Origin: Clostridium frigidicarnis
GTDB taxonomy: Bacteria > Bacillota > Clostridia > Clostridiales > Clostridiaceae
Assembly (NCBI RefSeq): GCF_900111985.1
Contig: NZ_FOKI01000004.1
Span: forward strand, 62,001-126,000
Direction: 5' to 3'
Length of the DNA stretch: 64,000 nucleotides
Made by a program: the position numbers and the translations under genes. Below, piece after piece: positions 46,253 through 56,423 of the stretch; the stretch's first letter is position 1; every line of letters begins with the position of its first letter. The notes beneath the pieces are model-generated. The model was not told the origin of the DNA. It made no database searches and saw only the letters and a program-made list of their open reading frames with translations.

Positions 46253-46482
46253 ATGTGAAAGGATATAACCTTTTATCTATAATAGATGGATGTATTAAAT
46301 AACATAGAGTTAGTAGCAGCTAAAAGAATAAACAACAACTTTAAACATTGGGATCATAATCCATTAACAATTAAAGTGAAATTAAAATAATGTATTTTGC
46401 TATGAAAATTTATAGTATACATATAATTTACTAAAATAAAGCACTATCAACATTGTTTAATCTGTATTGATAGTGCTTTAAT
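46253..46482 (+). ncRNA. Possible small transcript with a 34-codon reading frame
   Basis: A TATAAT (about 46253) follows a weak upstream element, and a strong terminator (AAAGCACTATCAA 46438-46450 with TTGATAGTGCTTT 46467-46479) lies ahead of the regulator gene. The neighbouring gene on the left is on the minus strand, so the terminator implies a short plus-strand transcript. A frame at 46286-46390 (MDVLNNIELVAAKRINNNF...) could be a small protein but lacks a good ribosome site. Confidence 0.4.
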
Positions 46483-46572
46483 TTTTGTATAAAAATTTTT
46501 AATCTTGAAATGCTGTAATTATCAATTATAAAAACATATGGTGAATGAGATATATTTAAGAGGTGAAATTTT

Positions 46573-48468
46573 ATGGAGGAAAATAGAGAAGTTATTATAA
46601 AGAATTCTCATAAAAGATCAGAGGATTATGGAGTAAAAAGAAAAACAAATTATTCCAATAAAATATTAAATAAAGAAGGAATACTACATGTACTCTCTAA
46701 AAATAAGGAGTTAATAGAAATTTCTAAGGGGTATATAAATATGGTGTATTCTTCTTTAAATGAAGATGATTTTATTATTGTATTAACTGATAATGATGGA
46801 TGTATATTACATATCCAGGGTAAGGAAGATATAGTTGAAGGATTTATAAAAATGAATTTTATTATTGGAGCTTATATGAATGAAAAAAGTATAGGTACAA
46901 ATGCAATGGGAACTGCTATAAGTGAGAATAAGCCAGTTCAGATAACAGCTAAAGAGCATTTTATAGATGCTTTTCATAATTTGACATGTTCGGCAGCTCC
47001 AATCCATGATTCTTCTGGAAAGATAATAGGAACTTTGAATTTAACAGGAAAATGTGAAAAAAAACACCCTCATACTTTGGGATTAGTTATCTTTGGAGTT
47101 AAAGCTATAGAGAATGAATTAGATAAGAGTAAAGCAAATATAATATTAAAAGAAACTTATAATTATATGGAAAGTGTAATAGATAATGTTTCTAAAGGAA
47201 TTATGATAGTAGATACAAAAGGGAAAATAAAAAACGTAAATACATTAGTTTCTAGAATTTTTAACAAAGAAAAGGAAAGTCTTATAAATGAAGACATAGA
47301 CCATATAATTCCAGGTTGGTATAATATATTAGAAATGTTTGAAAAAGATAAACTCTCTTACTCAAAGGAAATAAAAGTAAAACATAATAGTAGTTATAAA
47401 GTATTCTTAGATTTTAAACCAATAAAAACAAAAGATAGAGTAATTGGAATGGTTATTATAATGACTGAGCAGAAAGAAATTAATATAAATATACAAAAGA
47501 ATACAGGTGCATTTTATAATTTTGAAGATATAATAGGAGAAAGTGATGCACTTATAAATGTTATAACCAATTGTAAAATAATATCTAATAGTCCATCCAC
47601 AGTTCTTATTACTGGTGAAAGTGGAACAGGAAAAGAAGTTTTAGCTCAGGCGATGCATAATTATAGTCATAGAAAAAACAATAAATTTGTTGCTATAAAT
47701 TGTGGGGCAATCCCAGAAAATATAATAGAAAGTGAACTATTTGGATATGAAGATGGGACATTTACAGGAGGTAGAAAAGGTGGAAAACAAGGTAAATTTG
47801 AACTGGCAAGTGAAGGAACACTATTTTTGGATGAGATAGGTGAAATGCCTTTAGAAATGCAGGTTAACCTTTTAAGGGTTCTTCAAGGAGGGCGAGTTAC
47901 AAGGCTTGGTGGAAATAAAGAAATTCCTTTAGATGTAAGAGTAATTGCAGCTACAAATAAAGATTTAAAAGAAGAAATTAAAAAAGGAAAATTTAGAGAA
48001 GATTTATATTATAGGTTAAGTGTTATACCTATAAAAATACCTCCGTTAAGAGAAAGAAAAGGAGACGTAGAGAGATTAATAAATTATTTTTTAAGAATAA
48101 AAGCATTTAAGTTGAGCAAAGCAATACCTCATATAAATAAGAGTTTATATGAGAGATTTTTTACATATAATTGGCCCGGAAACATAAGGCAATTAGAAAA
48201 CTGTATTGAAAATATTGTGAACCTAGATGGTGAAATTTCCTTTAATATTTTTGAAGATAACATAGAGAGTAGGTCTAATATTCAGGAGTTAAAACAGGAA
48301 AATTGTGAAGAATTTAATAATATATGTACCTTGGAAGAAATGGAAAAAATTATGATTATAAAAGCTATTAGAATCTTTAAAGGAAATATGACAAAAGTAG
48401 CTAAAGGTCTTGGAATAAGCAGAAATACGCTATATCTTAAGGTGAAGAAATTCAAAGTTAAAGTGTAA
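46573..48468 (+). CDS. AcoR-like sigma-54-dependent transcriptional activator
   Basis: A 631-residue enhancer-binding protein. Residues about 40-190 form an AcoR-type GAF sensor (AMGTAISENKPVQITAKEHF, CSAAPIHDSSG), 200-300 a PAS domain, 318-550 the AAA+ motor and 598-631 a Fis-type helix-turn-helix (MTKVAKGLGISRNTLYLKV). Walker A is GESGTGKE (348-355) and Walker B TLFLDEIGEM. The sigma-54-contact loop reads GTFTGG (395-400) where GAFTGA is the rule, an odd variant. A -24/-12 promoter and a palindromic site lie between it and the Fe-alcohol dehydrogenase gene, which is the obvious target; this resembles AdhR-type control of solventogenic clostridia. Confidence 0.93.
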   Translation: MEENREVIIKNSHKRSEDYGVKRKTNYSNKILNKEGILHVLSKNKELIEISKGYINMVYSSLNEDDFIIVLTDNDGCILHIQGKEDIVEGFIKMNFIIGAYMNEKSIGTNAMGTAISENKPVQITAKEHFIDAFHNLTCSAAPIHDSSGKIIGTLNLTGKCEKKHPHTLGLVIFGVKAIENELDKSKANIILKETYNYMESVIDNVSKGIMIVDTKGKIKNVNTLVSRIFNKEKESLINEDIDHIIPGWYNILEMFEKDKLSYSKEIKVKHNSSYKVFLDFKPIKTKDRVIGMVIIMTEQKEININIQKNTGAFYNFEDIIGESDALINVITNCKIISNSPSTVLITGESGTGKEVLAQAMHNYSHRKNNKFVAINCGAIPENIIESELFGYEDGTFTGGRKGGKQGKFELASEGTLFLDEIGEMPLEMQVNLLRVLQGGRVTRLGGNKEIPLDVRVIAATNKDLKEEIKKGKFREDLYYRLSVIPIKIPPLRERKGDVERLINYFLRIKAFKLSKAIPHINKSLYERFFTYNWPGNIRQLENCIENIVNLDGEISFNIFEDNIESRSNIQELKQENCEEFNNICTLEEMEKIMIIKAIRIFKGNMTKVAKGLGISRNTLYLKVKKFKVKV

Positions 48469-48481
48469 TAAAATCTAACAG

Positions 48482-48531
48482 TGTCCTAAAATATTGCAAT
48501 TAGTTTGAAATTCATGTAATGTTTTAGGACA
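48482..48531. promoter_or_regulatory. Candidate upstream activator site for the sigma-54 regulator
   Basis: TGTCCTAAAATATTGCA (48482-48498) and TGTAATGTTTTAGGACA (48515-48531) are inverted copies matching at 15 of 17 positions, about 73 bases before the -24 element. No T-run follows, so an enhancer site is more likely than a terminator, although an RNA hairpin after the regulator gene is possible. Confidence 0.7.
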
Positions 48532-48603
48532 AGTTTAAAAAATAAAAGTTAAAATTTTAACAGAAAAAGCTTAAAAACAATATCTTTGTTAAAAAAGATA
48601 CAA

Positions 48604-48620
48604 TTGGCACAAAGATTGCT
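48604..48620 (+). promoter_or_regulatory. Sigma-54 (-24/-12) promoter
   Basis: TTGGCAC, five bases, TTGCT is an essentially perfect match to the consensus TGGCAC-N5-TTGCW. It lies 68 bases upstream of the Fe-alcohol dehydrogenase start. Confidence 0.93.
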
Positions 48621-48687
48621 ATATATATTTACATGAATTTTAAAAATACAAAATGAATATAAGGCATATAAATAGGGGGAAATATAA

Positions 48688-49854
48688 ATGGCAAGATTTA
48701 CATTACCAAGAGACATATATCATGGAGAGGGATCTTTAGAGGTTTTAAAAACTTTAAAAGGAAAAAAAGCTATCATCGTTGTTGGTGGCGGTTCAATGAA
48801 AAGATTTGGATTTTTAGATAAAGTTGAAAGCTATTTAAAAGAAGCTGGAATAGAAACAAGATTAATAGAAGGGGTTGAACCAGATCCATCAGTTGAAACT
48901 GTTATGAATGGCGCAGAAGTAATGAGAGATTTTGAGCCAGATTGGATAGTTGCAATGGGAGGCGGTTCTCCAATAGATGCAGCTAAAGCAATGTGGATAT
49001 TCTACGAATACCCAGAGTTTACATTTGAACAAGCTGTAGTACCTTTTGGATTACCAGAATTAAGACAAAAGGCTAAGTTTGTAGCTATACCATCAACAAG
49101 TGGTACAGCAACAGAAGTTACTGCATTCTCAGTAATAACTGATTATAAAGCAAAAATCAAATATCCTTTAGCTGATTTTAATATAACTCCAGATATAGCT
49201 ATAGTTGATCCAGAACTAGCCCAAACAATGCCAGCTAAATTAGTTGCACACACAGGAATGGATGCATTAACCCATGCTATAGAAGCATATACAGCATCAT
49301 TAAGATCTAACTTTTCAGATCCTTTAGCACTAAAAGCTATAGATATGGTTAAAGTTAATTTAATTAAATCTTTTGAGGGAGATAAAGAATCAAGAGACTT
49401 AATGCATGAAGCTCAATGTTTAGCAGGAATGGCGTTCTCTAATGCATTACTTGGAATAGTTCACTCTATGGCTCATAAAGTTGGTGCTGTGTTCCATATA
49501 CCACATGGCTGCGCAAATGCAATATTTTTACCATATGTAATTCAATATAATAGAGTAGCATGTGAAGATAGGTATGCTGATATAGCTAGAACTTTAGGGT
49601 TAAAAGCAGAAAGCAATGAGAAACTTACAGATGCTTTAATAGAAACTATAAATGAAATGAATACAGAATTAAATATACCGCATACAATGAAAGAGTATGG
49701 AATAACTGAAGAAGACTTCAAGGCAAATGTTGAATTTATATCTAAAAATGCAATATTAGACGCATGTACAGGATCTAACCCAAGAGAAATAACTGCAGAA
49801 GTTATGGAAAAGTTATTTGAATGCACATACTATGGAAATAAAGTTAATTTATAA
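48688..49854 (+). CDS. Iron-containing alcohol dehydrogenase
   Basis: A 388-residue group III alcohol dehydrogenase. The NAD(P)-binding GGGSPIDAAKA (about residues 96-106), the ATEVTAFSVITD segment, and metal-ligand residues in TGMDALTHAIEAY and HSMAHKVGAVFHIPHGCANAI are all present. The family reduces butyraldehyde, acetaldehyde or related aldehydes to alcohols. Cofactor preference (NADH or NADPH) is not evident. Control by sigma-54 and the AcoR-like activator next door suggests induction by an aldehyde or alcohol-related signal. GGGGG precedes ATG 48688 and a terminator follows, so it is transcribed alone. Confidence 0.95.
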   Translation: MARFTLPRDIYHGEGSLEVLKTLKGKKAIIVVGGGSMKRFGFLDKVESYLKEAGIETRLIEGVEPDPSVETVMNGAEVMRDFEPDWIVAMGGGSPIDAAKAMWIFYEYPEFTFEQAVVPFGLPELRQKAKFVAIPSTSGTATEVTAFSVITDYKAKIKYPLADFNITPDIAIVDPELAQTMPAKLVAHTGMDALTHAIEAYTASLRSNFSDPLALKAIDMVKVNLIKSFEGDKESRDLMHEAQCLAGMAFSNALLGIVHSMAHKVGAVFHIPHGCANAIFLPYVIQYNRVACEDRYADIARTLGLKAESNEKLTDALIETINEMNTELNIPHTMKEYGITEEDFKANVEFISKNAILDACTGSNPREITAEVMEKLFECTYYGNKVNL

Positions 49855-49861
49855 TTTAAAA

Positions 49862-49905
49862 AAAGTTATGATTCTCAATTTATGAGAATCATAACTTTTT
49901 TTATA
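49862..49905 (+). terminator. Terminator of the alcohol dehydrogenase gene
   Basis: AAAGTTATGATTCTCA and TGAGAATCATAACTTTTTTT form a long stem with a five-base loop and T-tail. Confidence 0.9.
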
Positions 49906-49910
49906 TATGA

Positions 49911-50079
49911 AAGCTTTAATCAATGAAAAGTTGTGAATAATAAATCAGTATGCTTGTCTATTTTGCATCATACCGCGTCAGCAAATTCAGCTAATAGCCT
50001 GCTATTAACTAAACTTGCCTCCTTGTCTGATATAAAATATACGATGCATCTTTGGTCTATTATTTTCTTTCATATGCCT
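49911..50079. repeat. Family-1 repeat, long form with decayed left arm
   Basis: The right side (TTGGTCTATTATTTTCTTTCATATGCCT) and interior (CAGTATGCTTGTCTATTTTGCATCATACCGCGTCAGC, CCTTGTCTGATATAAAATATACGATGCATC) match the copy at 9371; the left arm has diverged. The rest of the gap to gcvT (50080-50374) shows no glycine riboswitch or gene. Confidence 0.65.
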
Positions 50080-50374
50080 TAGTTTATGATGGAGTTGGTC
50101 ATAATTTCTAAATTTATACATATAAAGCTATATATATGAACTTTACATGGCAAATGTAAAAAAAACCCTATAGATATTTCAAATAGTTGTCAATAGTTTC
50201 AATAAATGCATTTACCATAGGCAATAAAAGTTTTATAATGAGAATAGATATATTCAAAAAATTCATTAAATTCAAAGAATTAAAAAATAATATTTAAGTG
50301 TTGATTATTAATAGAGTATCTATAACTTAAATAGATATTCTTTATAATAAAATTTTATACTTGGAGGTAGTTAG

Positions 50375-51484
50375 ATGGATGCAATAAAAAGTACACCTTT
50401 AAGAGGGGAGTATGAAAAATACGGGGCCAAGGTTATTGACTTTGCAGGTTATGAGCTTCCAATACAATTCAAGGGTATCTTAGAGGAACATAAGGCAGTA
50501 AGAGAAAAAGCAGGGTTGTTTGATGTTTCTCATATGGGTGAAATAACTATAAAAGGAAGAGATGCCGAAGAATTTGTAGATCATTTACTAACTAATGACA
50601 TAAAATCTTTAAAGGAAAATGATGTAGTGTATACGTTTATGTGTAACTATAAAGGAGGAGTAGTAGATGATTTGCTTGTTTATAAATACAGCAAAGAATA
50701 TTACTACTTGGTTGTAAATGCTAGCAACAAGGATAAAGACTTTAAATGGATGGTAAGCAATAAGAAAAATTATGATATTGATATTAAAGATATTTCAGAA
50801 ACAGTAGCTCAATTGGCTATTCAAGGACCTAATGCAGAAGAAATTCTTCAAAAATTAACAAGTACAGATTTATCGGAAATTAAGTTTTTTAAGTTTAAAG
50901 ATGGTGTAGAAATTAAAGGTAAAAAAGCTTTGGTTTCAAGAACTGGATATACTGGAGAAGATGGATTCGAAATATATTTGGATCCAAAGGATGCAGCATA
51001 TGTTTGGGAAGAAATTTTAGAAGGTGGAAAAGAACTTGGAGCTGAGCCTATAGGACTTGGAGCAAGAGACACATTAAGATTTGAGGCTACATTACCTTTG
51101 TATGGCAATGAAATGGATGAAGAGGTAACACCACTTGAAATGACTTTTGGATTCTTCGTAAAAATTGATAAAGGTGATTTTATAGGAAGAGATGTATTAG
51201 TAAAACAAAAAGCTGAAGGAGTTACTAGAAAGTTAGTTGGATTTGAGTTGTTGGATAAAAACATTCCTAGACATGGATATCCAGTTGTTAAAGATGGTGT
51301 AGAAATAGGACATGTTACTACAGGATATAAATCACCAACTTTGGGAAAAACTATAGGACTAGCTTTGGTAGATGCAAAATATGCTAGTATGGATACTGAA
51401 TTTAATGTAAAAATAAGAAATAAAGAATATAAAGCAATTGTTATTAATAAAAGATTTTACCAAAAGAAAACAAAAAGTAAATAA
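50375..51484 (+). CDS. gcvT: Glycine cleavage system T protein (aminomethyltransferase)
   Basis: A 369-residue folate-binding enzyme that takes the aminomethyl group from GcvH to tetrahydrofolate, releasing ammonia. Family segments GAKVIDFAGYELPIQFKGILEEH, GLFDVSHMGEI, LVSRTGYTGEDGFEI and GLGARDTLRFEATLPLYGNEMDE are present, including the folate/Asp region. It is first in the gcvT-gcvH-gcvPA-gcvPB operon. TTGGAGG precedes the start. No glycine riboswitch was seen upstream. Confidence 0.97.
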   Translation: MDAIKSTPLRGEYEKYGAKVIDFAGYELPIQFKGILEEHKAVREKAGLFDVSHMGEITIKGRDAEEFVDHLLTNDIKSLKENDVVYTFMCNYKGGVVDDLLVYKYSKEYYYLVVNASNKDKDFKWMVSNKKNYDIDIKDISETVAQLAIQGPNAEEILQKLTSTDLSEIKFFKFKDGVEIKGKKALVSRTGYTGEDGFEIYLDPKDAAYVWEEILEGGKELGAEPIGLGARDTLRFEATLPLYGNEMDEEVTPLEMTFGFFVKIDKGDFIGRDVLVKQKAEGVTRKLVGFELLDKNIPRHGYPVVKDGVEIGHVTTGYKSPTLGKTIGLALVDAKYASMDTEFNVKIRNKEYKAIVINKRFYQKKTKSK

Positions 51485-51523
51485 AATAATTTAAATCAAT
51501 TTAAAATTTAGGAGGGTTAAAAG

Positions 51524-51907
51524 ATGGCTGTTTTAGAGAATTTATTATATACAAAAAATCATGAGTGGATAAGAGTTGAGGGAGATAAAGCTTATATAGG
51601 AGTTACTGATCATGCCCAAAAACTATTAGGAGATATAGTTTTCGTTGATCTTCCAGAAGAAGACGATGAATTTAAAAAAGGAGAAAGCTTCTCTGTAATA
51701 GAATCAGTTAAGGCTGCTGCAGATATATACATGCCAGCAGGTGGAAAAGTTATAGAGGTAAACGAAGTTCTTTCAGATGATCCAGCTGCAATAAACAGTG
51801 ATGCATATGAAAACTGGATGATAGTTGTAGAATTAGAGGATAAGGAGGACTTAAAGGATTTATTAAAAGCTTCAGATTACGAAAATTTATGTAAAGAGGA
51901 GGAGTAA
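51524..51907 (+). CDS. gcvH: Glycine cleavage system H protein
   Basis: A 127-residue lipoyl carrier that shuttles the aminomethyl and dithiol groups between P, T and L proteins. The lipoylation motif [12 protein letters not shown] carries the acceptor Lys63. N-terminal [20 protein letters not shown] and the C-terminal WMIVVEL complete the barrel. It is the normal H protein of the operon, unlike the second copy at 59041. The start is 39 bases after gcvT with GGAGGG; gcvPA follows one base after the stop. Confidence 0.97.
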   Translation: MAVLENLLYTKNHEWIRVEGDKAYIGVTDHAQKLLGDIVFVDLPEEDDEFKKGESFSVIESVKAAADIYMPAGGKVIEVNEVLSDDPAAINSDAYENWMIVVELEDKEDLKDLLKASDYENLCKEEE

Positions 51908-51908
51908 G

Positions 51909-53249
51909 ATGTTTCCTTATATTTCAAATACAGAAAAAGAGAAACAGGAAATTTTAAAAACTCTTTCTATGACTTCCACAGAGGAATTATTCAAAGATAT
52001 ACCAGATAAGGTTAGATTAAAGAGAGAGTTAAATTTATCAAGTGGTTTATCAGAATTAGAAGTCACAAATATAATGAGCAATTTAGCAAAATCTAATAAA
52101 TCTACAGAGGATTTGACTTGCTTTTTAGGTGCAGGATTATATGATCACTATATACCATCAATAATAAAACATTTGCTTGGAAGAGCAGAGTTTTATACTG
52201 CATATACTCCATATCAACCAGAAATAAGTCAAGGAACTCTTCAAAGTATATTTGAGTTTCAAAGTATGCTATGTAATTTAACAGGAATGGAAGTTTCAAA
52301 TTCATCTATGTATGATTCTGGTACTGCTGCTGTTGAAGCATCTGTTATGGCTAAACAAAGCACTAGAAGAAACACAATATTAGTATCAAAAACTGTAAAC
52401 CCTGAAGTTAGAACAGTACTTAAAACTTATTTAAAGTTTAAGGAATACAATCTTATAGAAATTGATGAAAACGAAGGAGTTACAGATGTAGACAAACTTA
52501 AATATTCCATGGATAAAGATGTTGCAGGAGTTATAGTTCAAAGTCCAAATTTCTTTGGAATTATAGAAGATGTTACTGAGGTTGAACAAATAGTTCATAG
52601 TAACAAATCTTTATTAATAATGAGTGTAGATCCTTTATCTCTAGGAGTGTTGAAAAGTCCAGGGGAATTAGGAGTAGATATAGTAATAGGAGAAGGTCAA
52701 GGATTAGGCTGTAATATAAACTTTGGTGGACCAGGATTTGGTTTCTTAAATACAACTAAAAAGCTTATGAGAAAAATGCCAGGAAGAATAGTTGGAGAAA
52801 CTGATGATGGACATGGAAAAAGAGGCTTTGTATTAACTCTTCAAGCTAGGGAACAACATATAAGAAGAGAAAAGGCAACATCTAATATATGTTCGGATCA
52901 AACTTTAATGTCAATAGGAGCAGCTATATATATGGCTACTTTAGGTAAAAATGGCGTAAAAGAGGTTTCTAAACAATGTATTGAAAAATCTCATTATGCT
53001 TATAATAAGTTAATTGAAAGTGGAAAATATAAACCAGTGTTTAATAAACCATTTTTTAATGAATTTGTTGTGAAAACAGATAAATGTTTATGTGAAATAA
53101 ATAACATTTTACTTCAAAATAATATTTTAGGTGGATATGATCTAGGAAAGCAATACCCTCAATATGAAAATTCTATAATGCTTTGTGTTACAGAAAAAAG
53201 AACAAAGCAGGAAATAGATAAATTAGTTAAGGTCATGGAGGAGATATAA
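51909..53249 (+). CDS. gcvPA: Glycine dehydrogenase (decarboxylating) subunit 1
   Basis: A 446-residue N-terminal half of the P protein, found as a separate chain in Firmicutes. Typical segments are [48 protein letters not shown] and [19 protein letters not shown]. It forms a complex with subunit 2, which carries the cofactor lysine. AGGAGG overlaps the end of gcvH and its stop shares one base with gcvPB (TAATG), pointing to coupled translation. Confidence 0.96.
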   Translation: MFPYISNTEKEKQEILKTLSMTSTEELFKDIPDKVRLKRELNLSSGLSELEVTNIMSNLAKSNKSTEDLTCFLGAGLYDHYIPSIIKHLLGRAEFYTAYTPYQPEISQGTLQSIFEFQSMLCNLTGMEVSNSSMYDSGTAAVEASVMAKQSTRRNTILVSKTVNPEVRTVLKTYLKFKEYNLIEIDENEGVTDVDKLKYSMDKDVAGVIVQSPNFFGIIEDVTEVEQIVHSNKSLLIMSVDPLSLGVLKSPGELGVDIVIGEGQGLGCNINFGGPGFGFLNTTKKLMRKMPGRIVGETDDGHGKRGFVLTLQAREQHIRREKATSNICSDQTLMSIGAAIYMATLGKNGVKEVSKQCIEKSHYAYNKLIESGKYKPVFNKPFFNEFVVKTDKCLCEINNILLQNNILGGYDLGKQYPQYENSIMLCVTEKRTKQEIDKLVKVMEEI

Positions 53250-54700
53250 TGAATAATTATAATAAAATTATATTTGAGCTTTCCAAAGAGGGCAAAAAAG
53301 GTTATAAGCTTCCTAAATTAGATGTTCCAGAGGTTGCTTTAGAAAATATTCTTCCAAAGAATATGATAAGAGAAGGTGAGATAAAGCTTCCAGAAGTAAG
53401 TGAGGTTGATGTTGTAAGACATTATACAGCATTGTCTAATAAAAATTATTGTGTAGATACAGGGGTATATCCATTAGGATCATGTACTATGAAGTACAAT
53501 CCTAAAATAAATGAAGACATAGCAAGTTTGGATGGGTTTAGCAAGATACATCCATATCAATGTGAAAAGAATGTACAAGGAGCTTTAGAACTTATGTATA
53601 ATCTTTCACAAGATTTATGTGAAATAACTGGATTAGAAGCATTTACTCTTCAACCAGCAGCTGGTGCTCATGGAGAACTTACAGGATTACTTCTTATAAA
53701 AGCTTACCATGAGAGTAGAAAAGACCTTAAGAGAAAGAAAATAATAGTACCAGACTCAGCACATGGTACAAATCCAGCAAGTGCTATGGTAGCAGGATTT
53801 GAAGTTGTTGAAATAAAGTCATGTGAAGATGGATCAGTTTCAATAGAAGAGCTTAAAGCAGCTTTAAGTGATGAAGTTGCAGGACTTATGCTTACTAATC
53901 CAAGCACTTTAGGATTGTTTGAGGAAAACATTGTTGAGATAAGTAATCTTGTTCATGAAGCAGGGGGACTTGTATACTACGATGGAGCAAACTTAAATGC
54001 TGTTATGGGATATGCAAGACCAGGTGATATGGGATTTGATGTTTGTCATTTAAATCTTCATAAAACATTCTCTACACCACATGGTGGAGGGGGACCAGGA
54101 TCAGGTCCAGTAGGAGTGAATAAAAAACTTGAAAAATTCTTGCCAGTTCCTTTAATAAAAAAACAAGATGACTTGTTTACATTTGATTATGATAGACCAG
54201 ATTCTATTGGTAAGGTAAGAAGTCTTTATGGAAATTTTGGTGTTTTAGTTAGAGCTTATACTTATATATTAACTATGGGAAAAGAAGGATTAAAAGCTGT
54301 TTCTGAAAATGCTGTTTTAAATGCAAACTATTTAAGAGTTGCATTAGAGGATTATTATAAAGTTGCTATAGATAAGGTTTGTAAACATGAAATAATATTT
54401 GATGGTTTGAAAAATAATCCAAATAATGTAAGTACATTAGATGTAGCTAAGAGACTAATAGATTATGGTGTTCATCCACCAACAGTTTATTTTCCATTAA
54501 TTGTCCATGAGGCGTTAATGATTGAACCAACAGAAAGTGAAAGTTTGGAGTCACTTAATGACTTTATTGAAATTATGAAAAAAATAGCTGTAGAAGCTAA
54601 TGAAAGTCCAGAATTATTACATGAAGCACCTCATAATGCGCCAGTAAGAAGGTTGGACCAAGTTAAGGCGGCAAGGACTCCAGTATTAAAGTGGCAGTAA
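53249..54700 (+). CDS. gcvPB: Glycine dehydrogenase (decarboxylating) subunit 2
   Basis: A 483-residue PLP enzyme subunit that decarboxylates glycine and loads the aminomethyl group onto lipoyl-GcvH. The cofactor lysine is in [30 protein letters not shown] and [12 protein letters not shown] segments (here [14 protein letters not shown]) support the PLP pocket. Length is typical for the split form. A terminator follows at 54716, so lpdA is a separate unit. Confidence 0.96.
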   Translation: MNNYNKIIFELSKEGKKGYKLPKLDVPEVALENILPKNMIREGEIKLPEVSEVDVVRHYTALSNKNYCVDTGVYPLGSCTMKYNPKINEDIASLDGFSKIHPYQCEKNVQGALELMYNLSQDLCEITGLEAFTLQPAAGAHGELTGLLLIKAYHESRKDLKRKKIIVPDSAHGTNPASAMVAGFEVVEIKSCEDGSVSIEELKAALSDEVAGLMLTNPSTLGLFEENIVEISNLVHEAGGLVYYDGANLNAVMGYARPGDMGFDVCHLNLHKTFSTPHGGGGPGSGPVGVNKKLEKFLPVPLIKKQDDLFTFDYDRPDSIGKVRSLYGNFGVLVRAYTYILTMGKEGLKAVSENAVLNANYLRVALEDYYKVAIDKVCKHEIIFDGLKNNPNNVSTLDVAKRLIDYGVHPPTVYFPLIVHEALMIEPTESESLESLNDFIEIMKKIAVEANESPELLHEAPHNAPVRRLDQVKAARTPVLKWQ

Positions 54701-54715
54701 GATTTTAAAATATAA

Positions 54716-54746
54716 AAGGTGTGGCGAAAAAGTCACACCTTTTTAA
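54716..54746 (+). terminator. Terminator of the gcv operon
   Basis: AAAGGTGTG pairs with CACACCTTT around GCGAAAAAGT, followed by T residues. Confidence 0.9.
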
Positions 54747-54764
54747 ATGTACGGGAAAGTATAA

Positions 54765-54990
54765 AGTCTTGAGGTAGTGACAAGTTGCAAGCGGCAAGTG
54801 ATAAGTTAGGGAAGTTTTTCTTCACGTTGTTAATAAAAACTAATAATTTAATGTCTAATTTTAAAATTTAAAAAATATAATTAAAGAAAATCTGTGATTT
54901 TCAACCTCAACTTGTCACTTGTAACTATAAACTTGTCACTAAAAAAGTTACATTCAACCACAATTGTAAATTCTCAATTCTCAATTTTAT
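54765..54990. repeat. Family-2 repeat, long copy
   Basis: GTAGTGACAAGTTGCAAG at the left, ATTTTCAACCTCAACTTGTCACTTGTAAC then AACCACAATTGTAAATTCTCAATTCTCAATT at the right; the two outer blocks are complementary and could fold into one large hairpin. It fills the gap between the gcv operon and lpdA. Confidence 0.75.
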
Positions 54991-55005
54991 AAGGAGGATC
55001 AGTTT

Positions 55006-56385
55006 ATGAAGGATATTATAGTAATAGGAGGAGGCCCAGGAGGTTATGTTGCAGCAATAAGAGCTGCTCAACTAGGGGCAAATGTTTCAGTTGTTGAGAT
55101 GGATAGGTTTGGGGGAACATGCCTTAATAGAGGATGTATACCAACTAAAGCTATTTATAGAACAGCAGAGTTATTTAATACATTAAAACATATATCAGAT
55201 TTTGGTATTAATGTTAAAGAATTTAGCATAGATGTAGACACAATACAAAATAGAAAATCAAACATTATAAATACACTTGTATCAGGTATTGAAGCTTTAT
55301 TAAAAGGTAATGGGGTAGAGGTTATAAGAGGGGAAGCTATACTTATAGATAAAAATACTGTTAATGTAAAGTGTGAAAATGAAGAAATTATTTTAAAAGG
55401 AAAGAATATAATAATTGCAACAGGTTCACAATCAGAAATTCCAGAAATTCAAGGGAAAGAACATAAAAATGTTATAACTAGTGATGAACTTTTAGATTTT
55501 AAATCTATACCAGAAACTTTAGTGGTAATAGGTGGTGGGGTCATAGGTATGGAATTTGCAACTATATTTAATGCTATGGGAAGTAAAGTTAAAGTAATAG
55601 TTGCAAGGGATTCTATATTATATGATGTAGATAGAGAATTAACAAAGAGATTTACAGCTATGGCAAAGAAGTCAGGAATAGAAATTCTTACCTCCACAAA
55701 GGTTAAATCATTTGATGGAGAAGAAAAAGTTTTAATTCAGTGTGAAGGAAAGAAAGGCGAAGTTAGTATTGAAGCGGATTTAGTTTTGTTAGCAAAAGGA
55801 AGAAAAGCTTTATTAAACGGAATTGACACAGAAAAAATAGGCATAGAAACTTATAAAAAAGGAATAAAAGTAGATAAAAATTACGAAACATCAGTTAAAG
55901 ACTTATATGCTATAGGAGATGTCAATGGAATATCTCTACTTGCTCATGCCGCATCTCATCAAGGAGTTCAAGTAGTTGAACATATACTACTAAATAAACC
56001 ATGTGATGATTTAGTGATTCCAAGCTGTATATTTACTTTCCCAGAAATAGCTACAGTTGGAATTACTGAAGAAGAAGCAAAAGTTAAAAACATTTCTTAT
56101 AAGAAAAACAAGTTTATGTTTGGGGCTAATGGTAAAGCTTTAGCTTTAGGTGAGGGAGAAGGTTTTGTTAAGGTAATAAGTGATGAAAATAATAAGCTTA
56201 TAGGAATTCATATAATGGGACCACATGCTTCAGATTTAATACTAGAAGGAACCTTAGCTGTGGAAAAAAATATGACTGTAAAAGATATTAAAGAAGTTGT
56301 CCATAGTCATCCAACATTAGGTGAGGCTCTTTATGAAGCCATACTAGGAATAAATAAAGAGGCTATTCATAGTATAAATAAGTAA
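55006..56385 (+). CDS. lpdA: Dihydrolipoyl dehydrogenase (L protein)
   Basis: A 459-residue FAD/NAD enzyme that reoxidises the dihydrolipoyl group of GcvH. GGGPGGYVAAIRAAQ binds FAD; the redox pair is GGTCLNRGCIPTK; GGGVIGMEFATIF binds NAD; the C-terminal HSHPTLGEAL carries the active-site His-Glu pair. No N-terminal lipoyl domain is fused. It is downstream of the gcv operon but has its own leader, separated by a terminator and repeat. AAGGAGG precedes the start. Confidence 0.96.
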   Translation: MKDIIVIGGGPGGYVAAIRAAQLGANVSVVEMDRFGGTCLNRGCIPTKAIYRTAELFNTLKHISDFGINVKEFSIDVDTIQNRKSNIINTLVSGIEALLKGNGVEVIRGEAILIDKNTVNVKCENEEIILKGKNIIIATGSQSEIPEIQGKEHKNVITSDELLDFKSIPETLVVIGGGVIGMEFATIFNAMGSKVKVIVARDSILYDVDRELTKRFTAMAKKSGIEILTSTKVKSFDGEEKVLIQCEGKKGEVSIEADLVLLAKGRKALLNGIDTEKIGIETYKKGIKVDKNYETSVKDLYAIGDVNGISLLAHAASHQGVQVVEHILLNKPCDDLVIPSCIFTFPEIATVGITEEEAKVKNISYKKNKFMFGANGKALALGEGEGFVKVISDENNKLIGIHIMGPHASDLILEGTLAVEKNMTVKDIKEVVHSHPTLGEALYEAILGINKEAIHSINK

Positions 56386-56423
56386 TCTTTCTTTATAGAA
56401 GAAAAAAGCATATAAATCAATTA

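Noticed and set aside
49860-50374. Glycine riboswitch before gcvT
   Set aside because: The conserved tandem aptamer elements are absent; the space is a terminator, a family-1 repeat and plain AT-rich sequence.
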